A DNA stretch of 64,000 nucleotides from NCBI GenBank assembly GCA_964544155.1, contig CAZJAH010000004.1:1-64000 (forward strand). Direction: 5' to 3'. Below the pieces are notes generated by a model. It did not search any database. It was not told the origin of the DNA and was given only the letters and a program-made list of their open reading frames with translations. The first letter of the stretch is position 1; each line of letters begins with the position of its first letter. Position numbers and translations under genes: made by a program. This document shows, piece by piece, positions 61,429 through 64,000 of the stretch. This DNA is from CAZJAH01 sp964544155. GTDB lineage: Bacteria > Bacteroidota > Ignavibacteria > Kapaibacteriales > UBA2268.

Positions 61429-64000
61429 TTATTTAATGATGAATACTTTTTTTGTTTCGGAATAAGGCCCGGAATTCATTCTCAGCCAGTATATGCCTGA
61501 TGACAATTTTTCTGTGGAAAATGATAATCTGTATTTACCGGCTTCGACGAATTTATTGACTGGAGATTCAATTAAAATGCCTTTGCTGTTATAGACTGAT
61601 ATATTAGTAAAGTCATCTATAGCAATGCTGTAATTAATTTCGACGGCTCCGCTGCCGGCGGGATTTGGAGAAACGCTCATTTCGTACTCATGGCCGCTGA
61701 AATTTACTTTGCGCAAATCATCGCCGCAGGAAAGATCTATCTTATGGAATTTCGAATAATTGTTAATTTCCGTGCAATTATTATCAGGAGTATAAGCAGT
61801 AATTCCGATAAAACTACCTGCCAGTGTATCGTAAGGCAAATAAGTATCGAAGGATATCTTTGCCAGTTCAGCATTAGACCCTATATTGGAACCGGCTATG
61901 CTTATGATCCTGAAATTCGCGACTCCTTCAATATTATCGACTTCTACATTATCAATAATAAATTTACCCTGTGTAGCCGTGCCGCTTGTCAGTAAGTCTT
62001 CGCGAAATTCGAGCAAAGTAGGGTTATAGACTATATTAAAATCGATTTCTTTTATTTCGGCTTCAGAGAGGTCAGATACGGAATTTAGCTGTAAACCGCT
62101 TGTATAGGTATTATTTACGGAGGGATTATTTGCGTTTGCAAGTGCTATATCAGCAATTTGCACTGTGGATAATCCGGAAATATTAATTTTATCATAATAG
62201 TCTTCACCCGCAGAGTTTGTCAGTACCAGATTTGTATTGCTAAGCCCGGGATCACCCGCTCTATAAATAATATCGATCATTTTCGTTTCATTAGGCCCGA
62301 TAGCAAAGCCGTTAAGAGCAATCACAGGGTCAGCAAAAGAAAATTCCTGATTAGGAGGATCAAACTTAACTCCGGAAAAGTTGACTTCTTTGGAACCGTT
62401 ATTTTTAATTACGCACGCTGCATAAGCTTTCTCCTTGGGACATGCCTGGAGTGAAACACCCTGAAAAGCCAGTTTTTCTTTAATTCCTGTACCCTGAATT
62501 TCAATTTCTATATGATTATCGGCATCAGTAAGGGGATGTAGGGCTTCATTAAGCCGGCCGGTCTTCTTCGCGTTGAAAGCTGCTTGAATCAATGCTTCCT
62601 CGCCAGGCATAATAATAAGCGGGGGTGAATCATTTTCAAAATCAATTTTAAAGGATTTACCATCGAAATCATTCCAGTTAAATGATATTGATCCGTTGCT
62701 TTCAAATCCGTTAAAAACCAGTTCACCGGCATATTCCCATTCATCAGTGCCCTGATTAGTAATTTTAATGGTTTTGTAAATAATATCATCGGGATCGCCT
62801 ACGAGGGTTTCTCCGAAATTAACTATTTCGGCTCTTGCTCGTGGCACAGTACCAAAACCTTTTAATTCGCTCTTGGTTTTGCTGGCAAAATTATCTTTAT
62901 ATCTGAAGATCAGTTCGTGATAATCCAAATCCCGTGGTTGAAACGATATGGGCACAAAAAGGCTGTCACCGGGCTTTAAAATTATATCATCAAAAGCAGT
63001 CCTGTCGAATAGAAACGCTCCGCCCTTATTGTCCGATAATATCTCTATGCCATTAATCTTAACTGTATCGCTGCCGCTATTAAATAATTTGAGCGCCTGA
63101 TGAATGTTATCCATTTTGTAAGGCCCGGCAGGGAAATTCTCGCGCCATATTTTTTTTCTGCCCCAATCCCAGCTTGTTGCTACAAGCCCAGGAGCTACGC
63201 CGTTACCGGTGAGTTTCATAATAGGATCTGAAAACCGGCCTGCATCAGTGACGAATTCCAGCGAATCGATGATCGTGCTTTCGGATCCGGGTTTAAATAT
63301 GACTTCTATAGGATGTTTTTCACCGGGCTTCAGTCTTAATGGGTATGCTTCGGTGAAGCTTACCGGCAATACTTCAAAATGATCTGTGAAGGGGCCCATA
63401 AATTCATACACATAGAGATCAGCTGTTCCTTTATTATGTATATAGGCCGTTTTTCTTTCGTGCTTGTTGACCGTAACATCATTATATTTCAGATCATCGG
63501 CAATTATTTCAGGGCTTCCTACCCTTATATTAATTTCTTCGGCGAAATAAAAAACACATGAATCGCCAATGCCAAGTGAATCTGATAAAACGCTGTCCCT
63601 GATGGCCGCGAACTTAAGCCTGAATTTGAACTCCCCGCCCGGTTCAATTGTTACGGGATAATCTATTGACTTATCATCTATTCTAAGGCCTAAAGCTTTT
63701 TCTTTTAGTTTTAGCTGTGTAAGTACATAATTGCTATTGCCGTAATTGATTAAAGTTATTACTTTTTCAATCAGATCCCCTTTTTTTAATGATCCGAAAT
63801 TAATTGGGGCGGGTTCAACGGCAATTTTCGAGGCGTAATAAACAATAGAGATTGTTGTATCATTACCGGCCTTATCATAAAAGCGGATAAGAGCCCGGGC
63901 ATCTTTTTTGTAATCCTTTACAGTAAGGCTCCAATTGACAGACTTTGTTTCGGAGCCAATAACAGGGTCATTACTGAAATGATAGTTTTCACTGCTATCA
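61429..64000 (-). CDS. Large secreted ASH-domain protein with T9SS tail, truncated by the window edge
   Basis: The frame is open from the stop at 61429 through the right edge of the window (more than 855 residues, N-terminus missing). Reading past the internal GTG at 63411 shows continuous good coding, including INIRVGSPEIIADDLKYNDV and KIAVEPAPINFGSLKKGDLI, which are ASH-like (abnormal-spindle/hydin) beta domains of the sort N-x-G-x-x-x-V-G. Further ASH-like units and a cohesin-like DIALANANNPSVNNTYTSGLQL segment follow, and the C-terminus is a type-A T9SS sorting domain (MSVSPNPAGSGAVEINYSI...KKVFIIK). A surface or secreted binding protein; no catalytic domain visible. Confidence 0.87.
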   Translation of the reverse strand, partial: DSSENYHFSNDPVIGSETKSVNWSLTVKDYKKDARALIRFYDKAGNDTTISIVYYASKIAVEPAPINFGSLKKGDLIEKVITLINYGNSNYVLTQLKLKEKALGLRIDDKSIDYPVTIEPGGEFKFRLKFAAIRDSVLSDSLGIGDSCVFYFAEEINIRVGSPEIIADDLKYNDVTVNKHERKTAYIHNKGTADLYVYEFMGPFTDHFEVLPVSFTEAYPLRLKPGEKHPIEVIFKPGSESTIIDSLEFVTDAGRFSDPIMKLTGNGVAPGLVATSWDWGRKKIWRENFPAGPYKMDNIHQALKLFNSGSDTVKINGIEILSDNKGGAFLFDRTAFDDIILKPGDSLFVPISFQPRDLDYHELIFRYKDNFASKTKSELKGFGTVPRARAEIVNFGETLVGDPDDIIYKTIKITNQGTDEWEYAGELVFNGFESNGSISFNWNDFDGKSFKIDFENDSPPLIIMPGEEALIQAAFNAKKTGRLNEALHPLTDADNHIEIEIQGTGIKEKLAFQGVSLQACPKEKAYAACVIKNNGSKEVNFSGVKFDPPNQEFSFADPVIALNGFAIGPNETKMIDIIYRAGDPGLSNTNLVLTNSAGEDYYDKINISGLSTVQIADIALANANNPSVNNTYTSGLQLNSVSDLSEAEIKEIDFNIVYNPTLLEFREDLLTSGTATQGKFIIDNVEVDNIEGVANFRIISIAGSNIGSNAELAKISFDTYLPYDTLAGSFIGITAYTPDNNCTEINNYSKFHKIDLSCGDDLRKVNFSGHEYEMSVSPNPAGSGAVEINYSIAIDDFTNISVYNSKGILIESPVNKFVEAGKYRLSFSTEKLSSGIYWLRMNSGPYSETKKVFIIK

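Noticed and set aside
63409..63411. GTG at 63411 as the start of the last protein
   Set aside because: The frame continues upstream to the window edge with convincing ASH-domain coding, so this is an internal codon.

Overview
The window is a gene-dense, moderately AT-rich piece of a Gram-negative bacterial chromosome. Three large secreted proteins (19344-21983, 29456-32044 and 61429 to the right edge) end in type-A type IX secretion (T9SS) sorting tails with a YPNPA- or SPNPA-like start. Many short-lipobox lipoproteins, OmpA-type lipoproteins and an ECF sigma / transmembrane anti-sigma-like pair also fit the Bacteroidota/Chlorobi superphylum. A flagellar filament cluster (flagellin, FliS, FliD, FlaG, FlgM-like) is unusual for Bacteroidota proper and points to a flagellated Ignavibacteria/Kapabacteria-like lineage. 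That placement is inference; there is no rRNA here to test it.

Layout, left: 1-681 has no gene but carries several short hairpin repeats, followed by a tRNA-Ser(GCU). Next come DUF2203, an SDR oxidoreductase and a TraB/GumN protein (minus), a DHFR-like reductase (plus), then a minus-strand stress/trehalose operon (CBS, DUF2267, trehalose synthase TreT, DUF72, thiamine-binding DUF77). 7135-9781 is an Mrp-type cation/proton antiporter set reduced to subunits D, E, F and G, followed by an OmpA lipoprotein. 10806-14304 holds a TPR membrane protein, a SiaB-like DUF6272 protein and a hybrid response-regulator/histidine kinase. 14410-17236 is the classical rpmH-rnpA-yidD-yidC cluster; the 50-codon rpmH is intact.

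Centre: a C69 dipeptidase, an eight-repeat Fn3-like T9SS cargo, and groES-groEL behind a perfect CIRCE operator (HrcA control). Next is a lipoprotein with six copies of a four-cysteine domain, a five-PAS histidine kinase, a second T9SS cargo, and an ECF sigma factor followed by an anti-sigma-like protein that ends in a beta-barrel-like domain. A minus-strand group ssb, MCE/MlaD, O-methyltransferase, VWA-OmpA and pyrE follows. The flagellar block (39264-43202) has a near-consensus sigma-28 promoter before flagellin.

Right: an envelope cluster (OmpA/PD40 lipoprotein, PBP1A, FAH-fold hydrolase, two envelope proteins), aat, transaldolase/FSA, coaE, an acyltransferase-like membrane protein, clpC, a 12-TPR protein, an outer-membrane protein, a MlaF-like ATPase, a Do/HtrA protease and the C-terminal part of a large ASH-domain T9SS cargo that runs off the right edge.

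Strongest points for follow-up: the periodic four-cysteine lipoprotein, the sigma / anti-sigma / barrel-like gene set, the TPR-SiaB-kinase module, the Mrp DEFG-only set, and short tandem duplications that recur just downstream of, or across, stop codons. I found no insertion sequence, prophage or CRISPR array.
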